A DNA stretch of 30,136 bases from Scenedesmus sp. ARA3 (Eukaryota > Chlorophyta > Chlorophyceae > Sphaeropleales > Scenedesmaceae), in contig RWJK01000934.1 of the NCBI GenBank assembly GCA_004335835.1, positions 1-30,136 of the forward strand. The letters run 5' to 3'. Each line of letters starts with the position of its first letter. The first letter of the stretch is position 1. Below, one piece after another: positions 1 through 11,850 of this stretch. A program made the translations under genes and the position numbers. The notes below the pieces were generated by a model, which ran no database searches, was not told the DNA's origin, and was given only the letters and a program-made list of their open reading frames with translations.

Positions 1-40
<40 letters not shown>
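1..40. repeat. (TG)n dinucleotide microsatellite
   Basis: The window opens with an uninterrupted TG run of 20 units that is cut by the window edge, so its full length is unknown. It is a simple-sequence tract with no coding role visible. Confidence 0.98.
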
Positions 41-42
<2 letters not shown>

Positions 43-1305
43 CAGTCTTGTTGATGTTGCAAAGGTGTGCAAGGTGCAGGCCGTGCTGGTCGTCCGGTGT
101 CGGCGCACTGCCACATGTACTGCATGTATGTTGATGTGGTCAACTTGAATTACGCCATGGAGACAACCTATAGAGATGATGACAGGCAGGTAGCTGGGAG
201 CGCAGCAATGGTAGCCAGGCGCGGACCAGCTCAGTAAAAGTAGTAAGCAGTAAGTAAAAGTATCAGCTAGCAGCACTGTCATATGCACTTGGCATGCGGC
301 GTGGGTGGCGGCTCATGTGTGCGCGGGCACGCTAAGTGCTCGGCTCATGGCTGTTGGGGTGTGGCTGGTTATACAACCATAAATGGAACACTTCCGGGGT
401 GTTGGGCTTGCTGTGTGCGCCTCATGTTTGTCAGGGTGCGGATGCTGCGCACGGCACCAGCCCCTGTTGAGCCCGGCAATGCTGCCAGCTAGCCTGCTGG
501 GACATTATGCAGGTATGCACTGCAGCCTGAACAGCAGGGAGTGCAGTTGCTTGCTCTGCAGCACTTACCACACAGCAGGTGGCTGGCAGTGGAGCCCCGG
601 CTGTTGACTTTTGGTTGATGTGTGCTGCCTGCTGTATTTGTGTGTCACTAGCGGCCATGTGCCACTAGCAGCCAGCTGTTGGTGATGCCAGGTCAGTAGC
701 GGTTTCTGCTGCTGCTGGGCCTGACATCAGCAGGAGAGGTTTTGCTGTACTGGCGCGACACTAGGCAGCACGCGTGCCAGGCAAGGTGTGTTGTGCGACG
801 CTGCACTGCTGACTGCTCTGCACTGCTGAGCACTGGTCACTCGCCAGCAACAAGCCAACTGTGCAGCGCACACTGAGCCTCTCATCCGCAGGCCGCTGTA
901 CTTATCACTCAGTAGTGATCAGGCATCCCATTATGCACGAAGTGTGTTTATGTTCTGTGCCAGTGTGTTCACAAAGCACTTCCAGCTACGTGCAGAGTCA
1001 CTCACACGGTGTCAGTTGTTGGGGATAGGCAGTGTGTTACTAACAGCACGGTGCTGCAAGCAGCCAGCTGTGCAGCGTACGTGCCAACCTTGCCGGCGCA
1101 GCCAGGTCAGCAGCCGGCAGAGGCCCCAGCAGGCTGCTGCTGCTGCTGCGCTCCCGGCCAGGACTGTTGAGGGCACAGCCTGGCCTGACCTATTTGATGC
1201 TGCCACAGCCGCTGTGTGTGGCGCTATTTGATTGCAGGCATGCGTGTTCCTTCTGGGTGCATTACGGCTTTGGCGTTGGTGGGTTCCTGTAGTTGCTTAT
1301 AACGG

Positions 1306-1325
1306 GCCATGTCCCGGGACATGGC
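1306..1325. repeat. 20-bp perfect palindrome
   Basis: The 20 bases are identical to their own reverse complement (GCCATGTCCC followed by GGGACATGGC) with no spacer. It could be a dimer-binding site, a cruciform or chance. No gene with a nearby start is visible to tie it to. Confidence 0.9.
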
Positions 1326-1600
1326 TGGCTTGAGGGTGCAGTAGCAGCAGTTCACCATTTGATTGATTGCATAGGGACTTGAGCATGCATGACAGCTTCC
1401 GATGCATGCCTTCCGGCTTTATTGTGCAAGGCCGATCTCTCTTTCTCTCCAGGGGTTATGTTGACAACATAGCCTCTTGACCAGAGCCTCGTCAGCACGG
1501 GCCGGGAAAAATGCGGCTACGATTGGAGCACTTTCAAGGCCTTGGAATACTCGCAATAGTATTGCCAACTCGAGCAAAAATCAATATGCTTGTCGATATT

Positions 1601-1801
1601 CGAAGGGCGTGCAGGCATGCACGCCTCCAGGCCAAGGACACTTGCGCCCACGAATGGGGCACCAGTCGAGCCTTGAAGCAGTCGCAATGCTCGTTAACTC
1701 CTTAGATTAACCTATTCAAAACGTCTAATGCGGTATCGAGGGCGTGCTAGCATGCACGCGTCATTGCCAACGCCTGTCGCGCCCACGATTGCAGTTCACA
1801 G
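1601..1801. repeat. Two-copy diverged direct repeat
   Basis: A block starting CGAAGGGCGTGCAGGCATGC at 1601-1664 recurs as CGAGGGCGTGCTAGCATGC at 1737-1801. The two share the GCATGCACGC core and a downstream CGCCCACGA segment in the same order and spacing. The copies are about 136 bases apart and clearly diverged. They look like remnants of a tandem unit. Confidence 0.6.
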
Positions 1802-2240
1802 GNGCCAACCAGGGACGCCACATCCATGCACATAAAGGCGCGATAACAAAACACAACACAGCTTAACTCAACTTGCCTTCCACTAGTTGCAAGTTTAGAC
1901 CTAGGTTGATTCTGCAATTCCGGGCCGGAAAATGTGCAATAACAAATGAAGCGGTTTCGCAGGCCCAGCACCCTCAAATTGATAATGCAAAAGCACTTTA
2001 AATGCTTTTGAACCGTCGGATACGGCGTATGGCAAGTAGACTGGGGGCCAGGGGCGCTGATGCGGCGAACACTTGGGGTGACATTGCGCCCGCAACAACA
2101 TCGTTTGCTTAAAAGTGTATGGAATTGTGAATTCTTGACTTTTAACGGCCGTTTGCACCCTGGGCGTATGCTGAAGGTGGCACAACCTCGTATCGGACGC
2201 TATCACACGCGACGGCAGCATATCTTTTGCATTACCATCG

Positions 2241-2450
2241 ATGCGGTTTGAAAAAGATGACCGTGCAATACAGAACCAGCAGCGGCAGCAAGCTTTCAAG
2301 AACCAGCTGCAGCAGCAGCAGCACCAGCAGGAGCAGCAAGCTTGCAGGAACGAGCAACAGCACCAGCAGCACGCGTTCATATTACTGCAACAGCTGCAGA
2401 GCACCATCATCTCGGCAGATGCATATGTCAACGTTGGCAATCACAGCTAG
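2241..2450 (+). CDS. Small Gln-rich ORF, hypothetical
   Basis: An ATG-started ORF of 69 codons begins with a charged segment (MRFEKDDRAIQNQQ), passes through a Q-rich stretch made of CAG runs and ends in a mixed tail (ISADAYVNVGNHS). No domain is recognisable. Its non-repetitive ends look a little more protein-like than the chance ORFs around it, but there is no supporting splice site, promoter or homology that I can point to. It may equally be a shadow of the CAG repeat. Confidence 0.2.
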   Translation: MRFEKDDRAIQNQQRQQAFKNQLQQQQHQQEQQACRNEQQHQQHAFILLQQLQSTIISADAYVNVGNHS

Positions 2451-2744
2451 CAGCAACAACACTGGCAACTCACACAGCAGCTGCTGGAACAGTTGCAGCA
2501 GCAACAGCAGGAGGGTGCGCTTAAGTGAGCGCCAGACACGCATGCATGCACGCTGCATGCCGCTGCAAATTGCTGCCTGACAGTTCACAGCCAGCACAAG
2601 ACTGCAAAACACAAAGAACTACTTCTAAAAACGACTAAACTTGCCATACACTCTTGGTTTAGGGAGTTATATGTTACCATTTGTCTTCATTGGCTGGTAA
2701 CGTCCTGGCTGCCAAGTATGCTTCAGTATGAAGTAACCTATCAT

Positions 2745-3050
2745 CATCAACATCATGTTACCCATCAAGCCATAGCATCACCAATAGAGAGGCAATAATA
2801 GTCGTAGTTTCCGCTCCGTTACGGGGCGCGGTTGCCGATGCCGATAAGGTCATGGCTTACAAGAAGACTATTATTATTAAGCCATAGCATCAACACCATC
2901 GGCCCCGCGCCCCAATGGAGCGGCAACAGAAGGAAGCACAACACATTCATGTTTGCAAGCATTACGCACACCCCAAGCCTTTTCAAGAAAACCAGCAATG
3001 AACCTAGACATGAGTAACCTAGCAGAACCCCAAGCATGAAGTAACCTAAT
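2745..3050 (+). repeat. Dispersed repeat, copy 1
   Basis: Positions 2880-3004 match the reverse complement of 12240-12366 at roughly nine of ten positions by eye. Both copies keep the same reading frame open for about 42 codons, with peptide landmarks SIN-IGPAPQWSGN and THTPSLF-K-SNEP. The left part (2745-2775) carries the motif CATCATGTTACCCATCAAGC, also seen near 12370 (inverted) and 12653. The short motif ATGAAGTAACCTA appears at about 2729 and 3038, with a shorter variant near 3011. This looks like a transposable-element fragment of unknown family. Confidence 0.8.
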
Positions 3051-3373
3051 CAAACACAGAACAAGTGCTCCAGGCCCACGGCTTGCTGCTGCTCAGGGCT
3101 GCTGCTGAAGTGCAGCCAGACTTCTGCGGTCCTTAGCAGCGCCTGGCTGGCACAGGTGTTGCAGCATCCTGCAAAAGCACGGAAAACGCCATGAGCAGCA
3201 GCAGGCAGAGCAGGGTTGGTACAACAACTCATGTGGCGCCAGACTGTGAGCCGCTAGCAGCAGTCAGCGCTGACCTGCAAAACGCGCCAAGTCACCAGCT
3301 GCTGCTGCCGCAATCAAAGGTAGCGATTTCTTGCAAATCATGTCTTTGCAACCCGCCAGAGAAGCACCAGACA

Positions 3374-5855
3374 CTATAGTAGCTTTTCCTGCAACCCTCC
3401 CCACCCTGCACACCTGCACGCATCAGGACTGTGAGCGCTGCTGCAACGTCCTTGGCTGGCACACTTGCTGCACCAGCGCGCCACTCTGCAGCTGCTGCAG
3501 TACTGCAGCTGGGCACCCCGCTGCTGCTGCTGCCCTTGGTCCCGCTGGCAGCTGCTGTGTGCTGACCCTGTTTCTGCTGTGCGGCTGCAGATGTCACAGA
3601 CCGGCTCGACAGCTGCTGCGCTGCTGCTGCTGCTGTCAACTAAGTCACTGGTGACGTCACAAGCGTGACCAGCAGCTGGGGCACCTCCAATCGCTGCTGC
3701 TGCTGCTGAGCGTGCATTGTCAAGCGCCTCGCTCCACTTCTGGCTGCTGTGCTTGCAGCTGCTGCTGCCTCCCTTGCTGCACCACCAGAGGCAGTCAGGC
3801 CCAAGCAGGTGGCTGCGCCTGCTGCCATCATCCACAGCAGCAGCAGCAGCAGCTGTATCTGCAGGCGGTGCTGCTGCTGGTGGCAGGATGGCATGCCAGG
3901 AAGGCAGCCGGATGTGCTGCAGCAGCTGCGGGCCCAGCAGCTCACTTGCTGACTCAGCAGCAGCAGCAGCAGCACTGCAGGCAGGCAGCGCCAGCAGCAG
4001 CAGCAGAACACGGCAGAAGGTTCAGAGAAACGCAGCTTGCAGCAGTTGAGGTGAACAAAGCAGATGAACAAGATGCAGGTCTGGCGGGACCAAATGCAAG
4101 CATTGAGAGCTACGCGCCTTGCAAACATCCCACTGCCCGCCTTGTTGACTTGGACCTTGCACACAAACCCTATCATGCTCTGGCACATACCATTTACATG
4201 GTTAAACCCGCGCACCAAAGGCAGCGGCTGTGTTGGCTGCACTCACCGCGTCTTGGCGCTGCCGTAGTCTCCTCCTGCCTCCTCCACGCAGCAGTGCCAC
4301 AGCAGCACCCAGGCAGTCAGGGCAGTGCAGCTCTGCGGACCAAAGCAGCACCTCAAATGCTGCTGCAGCGCAGCGCCCTGAATGGGGCCCGCTCGAGCAA
4401 AAGCTGCCTCTGCTGCTGCCTCTACTGCTGCTGTGAGCCTGGCGTTGTTTGTCCCAGAGCAGCTTCTGCTGAGCTTGTTATCAGCAGCAAAGCCTGCGGA
4501 GTCCGGACACAGGTTGCTGGTGCTTTGCTTGAAAGAAAGCATGAGCAGGAAGTGAATTAGGTCGTTCCAGAACCAGGACGAAGCAAACTTGCCGCGTCTC
4601 TCAAGGGCACTCTCACTGTCATCTCCAATACTCTCACCCCTGCTGCTGCTGCTGGGGTTGCGCATGCCTGTCAGCTGTCCCAGGTTAAGCTGCTGCTGCT
4701 GCTGCTGCCACGAGCGCCTCAGCGCAGGTGTGAGCAGTGCACTGATGGCACTGCCGCTGCTGTCAGTCTCGCGCACCGCCTCAAGCAGCAGCAGGCGCCT
4801 GATTAAACCATGCAGGCTGCCGGACTGCAGCAACACAACCGGCAGGGCAGCAGCAGCGGCAGCAGCGCTTAAATGATGTGGGCAGTTCCAGTGACGCGCT
4901 CATGTGCTGTTGGTTAAAATCTTGTGTTCACTAGCAGGCTATACATAGTGTTGCGACAGAGCATGCGAGCAAAACTGCAAGGTGAAAACAGGCCAGAGAT
5001 GTGGCTGAAAACAAGCAAATACACCTTGCATAACTGCTGCTGCGCACCTGTGCAAAGGAGATCTGCATTGCTCTGGCGTACTGCTGCCGCGCCGCCAGCG
5101 CTGCTGCAAGACCAGCGCCCTCAGGCAGCTGCTGCAGCACCTGCTCAGCATCATACACCAGCGGCCTGCAGCACCAGCAGCATAAATCACAGCGTTGTTC
5201 AGCAGGTTGAAGCTGCCAAAGGGATGCGTGGGTCAAACACCAGCATAAATGTGCTTGTCAGTGCATATGTCGTTGGACGCATGCTGTTGCTGCAGAAACC
5301 TGTGAGGTGCACTGTCACAGGTTTTGGTGCCCGGCAGTGCCAAAACACCTGTAGGTGGGAGCAGTGCCAGTATTGTATGCGACAGCCAGCAGCTTACTAA
5401 GCTATACTGTGCCTGTGCCCGTGGCCGTCCCTGAACTGGCAGCACCACCTATGTTATTTAAACACACTTTTAAGGATTAAATTCTGCAGCTGAGCAACTG
5501 TTGAGCACCTGCCACAAACTCACCTCATGTCAGGCGCCAACTGCAGCAGGTCAATCCTGGCCAGCTGCAGCAGCACCCCCCACTGCTGCAGCGGATCCTT
5601 CCTGCCATCAAGCAGCGGCGGCCCTGCTGCAGCTAAGCTGCCCAGCACTGCACTTACACATCCAGGAGCGCTGCACACAGCACTCGCAAGCATGTTAATG
5701 CCTTCTGCTGCAGCGCGTAATGCTATCAACAAGTCTGGGGTGAAGTGGCCGAGCTGCTGTTGCGCTGCGACTGCATGTGTGAGTGAGGCAGGCAGCATGT
5801 GGGCGTTAAAGGCACTGCCTGGCTGGCCACAGATACAGCAGGCTCCACCCTCGCT

Positions 5856-5886
<31 letters not shown>

Positions 5887-8800
5887 GTCGAGGACTGGTG
5901 TCCCACCTGGCTACTTCTGCTGCTGCTGGTGCTGCTGCTGGCCCTGCTGCTGTTCACCTTCTGCTTCTGCTTGTGCTGCTGCTCCTGCAAGCCAGCTGCA
6001 GCTGCTGCAACAGCCTCTGGCGGCCACTGCAGCACAGCTGCCTCCAAGTTGCCCTGACTGCGGCAAGCAGCTGGCAGCTGGTTAGCCTGCAGTGCCCGAG
6101 CAGCAGAAGGCTTCACTGCAAGCAGCAGCTGCCAGACTGCAATGTGTGCAGGATACGCCTGGGATGCCTTGGATGCAGCTAGCTTAAGCAGTGTTGCTGT
6201 GCGGGCTGCCAGCCCAGAGCATGTTGCATCCGCTTCCTCAACCTCTGCCCTGCCGTCTACTACTGCAGCAGCAGCAGCGCCACCGCTGGCAGCAGCACCT
6301 TCCAAATGCTTCAACAGCTGCAGCAGCTGGTGCAGTCGCACTCTGGGAGAATCATTGGCAACAGCGCATTGCTTCCAGCTGCTGCTGCTGCCACCCAAGC
6401 AGCGCAGCAGCTGTACAAGCTGCTGCAGCTGGTCCTCTGGCAGCTGCTTGGACTGGCGCAGCAGCTGCTGCCGCTGCGCTGCATGCTTCTCAACGAACAG
6501 CATCACGCCTTCTTTCAGGAACCTTCGCATGTGTCTGCTGATCCTATCATCCATGTCATACGTGTGCTGGTCTCCAACAGCAGCTGACTCAGCCAACTCC
6601 TTCCTGCATGACGCAAGCGTTGCGCGGATGGTGTCATCGAGCAGCTGCCTGTTGCCATGCAGGCAGCTGACACCACTGTCCTTGCTGTCCCTCAGCATGC
6701 AGCGCAGCACGCCCAGTGCTGCTGCTGCAGCCCGGTGTACGCTTGCTTCGACTGCCAAGCGCTGCTGAGGCTGCAGCAGCTGTGCAGGGCTGGCAGAGCT
6801 TGGAGCACACGCTGCTACAGAAGGAGGTGACCCAAAGCCAGGCCTTGCTGCCACAGATGCCTGGGAACTGCCACCGCTGCTGCTGCTTCTGCTGCTGCCC
6901 AGACCTAGCGTCTCATCCACAAGCTGCTCTGCTATCGTCTCTGCTGCTGGCTGCTGCACAGACCCAATGTCCAGCAGCAGCGCCACGAGCTGCCACAGCA
7001 ACTGCAGCTCTGGTTGGCACTGCCAGATTAGCCGCCCTTCATTGTCCTGTTTTGTGTGTTCCGCACTCCACCCCTCTCTCTTCCTACCCTGCTGCTGCTC
7101 CTCTCGCTGCTGCTGCTTGCAATCAGGCAGCAGCACCTCTAATGCGGCGTCGTGCTGCAGCAGCACCAGCAGCTGCAGCACAGGCCTAGCAAATGCCTCA
7201 GCAGCTTCTGTAGCGGCCTTCCAGCATTGCATAGCCTGCTGGACCACCGGTGCAAGCTGGCGACGCTCCTCTCCTGCTGCTGACAGCTGCTCACACTCTG
7301 CTTGGTGCTGCTGCAAAACCTTTATGACGTGTCGATTGTTGCCCTCTGCTACTGCTGCTGCTGCGATGCGTTGGAAGTCTGCTAGCTGTTGTTGATGAGC
7401 TGACTCGGTATCTGACAGCTGCCGTGCCACTGCGTGTGCTGCTTGCAGCTGCAGGCCTGCCTGCAGCACCCCCTCCACCCAGCTGCACAGCGCTGCCTCG
7501 ATGCTTGATAGCAAGGCAGGCATGCCTTTGTGCACACGGCCGACTGTGTGGCTGCTGACTGGGAAATGCGACTCCGCACCACGCTGCTGTTGCTGTACTG
7601 AGTGGTCTGGTTCCAGGAGTGGCAGCAGCAGCGCATCCACCCGCTGCTGCCATGTGTGGTGCAGCGCCGCAGCAGCAGCAAGCCACTTCTGTCCCCCTGC
7701 TGGGCACTGCAACGGTCCTTGGGAGCAGTCAGGGCCAAAGCCGCTGCAGCTGTCCTGCACTGTTGCAAGCAGCGCTTGATGGGCAGCACACATGCGGCGC
7801 AGCTCATGCGCAATGCCAGCGGCGGCAGCTTCAGCTGCTGCTGCTGCTGCTGCTGCTGCAGGCACTTGATGGTGGCTTGAACCCCTGCTGCTGCTGCGCC
7901 GGCCGCCTGCTGCTGCTGCTGCACCCCTGCGGCCTGAGGCTGCTGTCGCGCCAGCTGCCAGCAGCAGCAGCTGCTGCAGGCAATCCTCCTGCTGGTGGAA
8001 GTCCTGCCGCAGCAGGTGTGATGCGCTAGGAGCATTTAACACACCGTCTACACCTGCACTGGATGAGCTGTCACTAGCAAATGGCCTGAAGCTGCGGCCG
8101 TGCATGCTAGGGAAGTACAGCTCTTGTGGTGGTGGCTGTGCAGCTACCAGCAGCTGCTGCAGGTTGTAATGCAGCCTCTGCAGCAGCTTCAGCCGCGGCA
8201 GCAGCGCACAGCGCAGCAGCGTGCGGGCGTGCACATGCTCAACACCATCATACCCTCCTGCACCGCTGCCATCACCAGCTGCACCCTCCTCCTGCTGCTG
8301 CTGCTGCTGGATCTGCTCTAGGGTTGGTAGCTTGCCCAGTGCCTCCCTCACAAGCGTCACTGCCAGCCCATATGCTGCCACAGGACCAGCACGTCCCGCT
8401 GCCAAGGCAGCTTCTGCCAGGTCACTAATCTGCCCAGCAGCCGCTGCTGCACAGCAGCTGCGCACCCCCGGCAACGTCTCATACTTGCTGAGCCGAACAT
8501 ACGTCTTGTCCCAGTGCCCATCTGCGCCGCCGGCTGCAACCTTGTCTGCAACCGCCTCCGCAGCCTCGTCAGCTTTGAAGCAGACTGACTGCAGGCTTGC
8601 TGCTTGTACTGCCCCCGGCTCTAGCTTCTTCCACCTCACAAGGCTGCGCCGCAGCACCATAGGCTTGCAGCCAGTCGCCGCAATGCTGCAAGCCTGCAGC
8701 GCCGCCAGCTGCTCAGCCAGCTTGCAGGAAACAGCCGCCAGCAGCTCCGCGTCCTTGCAGGACAGCCCACCAGCGTCCTGCAGCAGCCGCCGCAGCTGCT

Positions 8801-9460
8801 GCCGCTCCCAGCTACTGCCGGCTGGCCGCTGCCGCTGCAGGATGTTGCCCAGTACTGCTGCCTCCTGCAGTTGCTTGCAGGAGTCTAGCTGGCTAGGCTG
8901 TTGCCTGTGTGCATCTGCACAGGTCCTCCAGTACTCCAACCTGAGGTGCTCAGGTACTAACGCTTCAAAGCCATGGCAGTCTGGCAGCGCCTGTCCCTCA
9001 GTGAGGCCCTGCAGCTGTGCCTGCAGCAGCTGCTGTGTATTTTGCTGCTGCTGGCGCTGCTGGTGCTGCTGCTGCTCTGCGTCTATTCCTAGCATGAGTA
9101 TCATACTATCCAGCCCTACTAGCTCCGCAGCATCTGGAGCATCCACCAACTCAGCATGCAGCACAGCAGTGCTGCTGCTGTCACTGCTGCTGCTGCTGCT
9201 GCCGCCATTTACGCTGACATGAGCTTCACAGCTGCAACCGCCGTTGGCAGCTGCAGCTGCTGCAGGCGGGGCAGCAGTAGCAGCTGCTGCACACGCATCT
9301 GCATCAGCTGCACCGTCAAGCTGGGCATCCATTGGCAGCAGGGCATGCAGGCTTGCAGTTGTCTTCAGCAGACCCAACAGCTGCTGCTGCTCCTGCTCAG
9401 CTTTTGCTGCTGCAACCGCCTTTACAAAGCCTTGGACCTTAGCCAGCACTGCCAGCTGCA

Positions 9461-9501
<41 letters not shown>

Positions 9502-10898
9502 GGCTTCTGCGAGTGAGGCTTTTGCTGTTGAGTGCCACCACCAGGTATGGCTGTGGCAGCTGCTGCTGCTGCTTCATGCAGCGGCAGCAGCATGTCAGCC
9601 GCCAAGGCCTGCAGGTGCACCTGCTGCTTGGTGATGAGGGGTGCCGGCAGGTCCAGGCTGCAGAGCATTGCAGGGTAACAATGTCGAGCGGTGCGAAAGC
9701 AGTCAGGACTGCAGAAAATTATTATTCCTGTTTGTTGTGTGCCTGGCAATGAATCATATAGTGCCAGTGCTGGCCACGCACCAGATAAGCCACAGTAGCA
9801 GACTTCACACAGGCGAGCCACAGGTGCGCCACTGCAGTACCTTCAAAAGCCATTCCGTGCACCATGGCTACAGCTGAGGAGGCCAGGACAGCATGGACAA
9901 CGTCTGCACCAATCAAAACACAGCAGCAGCACAGCGGCTTGTGCTGCAAGCATACACTAGCATATAACAGGGTGCCTAAAATCAAAAACTCCTCTCCTCA
10001 CTTGTGTCCCCGCGCCTCCAGTTCCTGCAGCTGCATAGCTGCCATGCTCGACAGGCAACGTGCCAGCTGCTGCGGCAGCAAGCTGCTGTCACAGCTGCCT
10101 GCAGCACTCTTTGCCATCTCTGCTGCCAGTGTTGCAGCCACCTGGGTTGGCAGGTACACTTGCGCTGCTGCTGCTGCATGCTGGGAAGGCTTGGTACTAG
10201 CCGCTGCTGCTGCTGCTGCTGCCTCTGTTGGCTTTGATGGCACAGATGAGGGTGGATGTGGTTGTGCTGCTGCTGCTGCTGTTGCGTTGGATTGGCGCAG
10301 CTGCTCCTGCAAGTGAAGCAGCAGCTCGCTGGCTGACCGCCGGGTGCTTGACGTTGCAGCAGCAGCAGCAGCAGCAGCAGCAGCTGAGTCGTTGATGCTG
10401 CAGCTGCCGCTGCTTCCTGCAGCTCTAGGCACCCTGCTGGCTGCAGCAGAGTGCATCTTGTGCTCCTCGCCGGCCTGCTGCTGCTGGTGCCGCTGTTTCA
10501 TCTGATCCTCGCGATCTGCCATGTAGCTCTGTGCCAGAGCCTGCACTGATGCTGCTTGCAGGAGCTGTTGCACAGTGAAGGGTGTGAAGGCGTCTGCGCT
10601 GATCAAGTGCAACAGTGCTGCACAGTGCTGCGGGGTGTCTGCAGGGCCACGGCTGTTTGCAGGCAGCAGGGAGGGAGCAGTAAAATTGTTTTGTTGTCAG
10701 CAGTGATCACTGTCCTTGCTGTGCAAAGTACACTTGGTGCAACGCACGTGTTTCAGCACCGCTGTTGACATCCTGCAGGCGGTCATGACATATTATTATT
10801 CAATGTAAACAAACATCAACACACGATGTCAACAGCAGCATACACAACATTCACAACCAGGGCGCACCTAGTGAGGCTGCTGCCCTTGCTGCTGGTAG

Positions 10899-10929
<31 letters not shown>

Positions 10930-11850
10930 ACTGCTTCTTGCAGGATCATTGGGTTGACTCAGCAGCAGGCCAGCCACTACATCTCCCAGCAGCCATGCTT
11001 GCTGCGCTGGTGGCAGCAGCTCCATCAGGCTTGGGAGACTCTCAGCTTCTGCTTCTAAGTGCTGGCCGCTGCTGCCGCCGCTTGTGTTTGCTTGCAGGAA
11101 AGGTGCTGGCGAGGCATCGCTGCTGGGGGTGCTTGCTGGCATGGAGCAGCTGCTCCTGCTGCTGCTGCTGCTGCTGCTGTAAGGTTGTGTCTGCTTCTTC
11201 TTCTCCTGCTGCTGCTGCTCTTCGAGGCACGGCGCTGACTTTGGCTGCTGAGTGATGAGCTGGTGTAGCGGTTGCATGAAGGGCAGCAGTTCCTGCAAGG
11301 CTGACACAGTAGCAGGGCACGTCTCCAGCAGTCCTGCAAGGCCTTTTGCTGCATGCGCTTTCACAAGAACATCACGGGCTATTGTTAGGCCCAGGAAGCG
11401 CTTGTGAGGATGGCTTGCATCCGATACTTCACCTTGACCGTGGTCCAATGTCTGCAGCCAGTGCTGTGTTACTGCTGTTGCTGCTGTGGTTGCTGGAGGA
11501 GGTGAGCTGGACAAGGCACGTGCTGAGTCGAATGCTGATTCACCCATGATCTGGAGAAGCTGAACAGGGTCTAGGCCAGTATCCCGCAGGCTGTTGCTTG
11601 CCACAAATGATGAGAGTGCAGCAGCGCTGTACCCATGCTTTTTGAGCGCCACCAGAGCTGCAGATGTACAGCAGAGGGCATCCGAAACATAATAGTGTTC
11701 AACTTAATGTGGCAACATAGCTTCTACAATGACGAACGCGGGGGGTTGGCAAAAGCAGTACTCGAGGCTGGACAGGAACAGCTGCTGCTCGGTCTGCTGT
11801 TGCTCTGCACCCACCACTCTCGGCCGTCCCCCTTCCCTTTGATAGCTCAT
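3374..11850 (-). CDS. Giant Q/A/S-rich multi-exon protein with C-terminal MYND-like zinc finger
   Basis: I do not recognise the full-length protein. Phase-consistent exons are 10868-11657, 10002-10598, 5524-9831, 5048-5165, 4247-4824 and 3374-3974. Donors such as GTGAGT at 5518-5523 and 4241-4246, and TGCAG acceptors, support the joins. A likely first segment begins at ATG 11850 (MSYQREGG) but meets an in-frame TAA at 11704-11706. The main exon opens with a Cys cluster (CEVCYC, then FCSPDC and HC), is mostly low-complexity alpha-helical sequence, and has CCICG near its end. The last exon holds CDIC, then YCSSCRVARWC and further Cys/His, matching a MYND finger with slightly loose spacing (C-x9-H-x4-C at the end). 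MYND fingers usually bind proline-rich partners and occur in chromatin and scaffolding proteins. No SET domain is visible. The 3' end is uncertain: an alternative donor at 3459-3464 could join a terminal exon starting at 3182. Gene structure is fairly secure; function is unknown. Confidence 0.6.

Larger units (their letters stand above)
41..2240. other. Region with no convincing gene
   Basis: I see no ORF here with recognisable protein content or a consistent set of splice sites. The short ORFs are Cys/Ala/Leu-rich and typical of chance reading of this GC-rich, CAG-rich DNA. From about 1400 to 2250 the texture changes: triplet repeats disappear and CpG and AT dinucleotides rise, which may mark an old insertion. 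The only ambiguous base (n at 1803) lies in this block. A palindrome (1306-1325) and a two-copy direct repeat (1601-1801) are listed separately. Confidence 0.5.

Noticed and set aside
3712..4560. Plus-strand 282-codon ORF rich in Cys and Gln
   Set aside because: It lies opposite phase-matched exons of the minus-strand MYND gene and is made mostly of antisense triplet repeats.
8221..9222. Plus-strand 333-codon Ser/Ala/Cys-rich ORF
   Set aside because: It is antisense to the 4.3-kb exon of the giant gene, has no domain, and its Cys content follows from TGC triplets.
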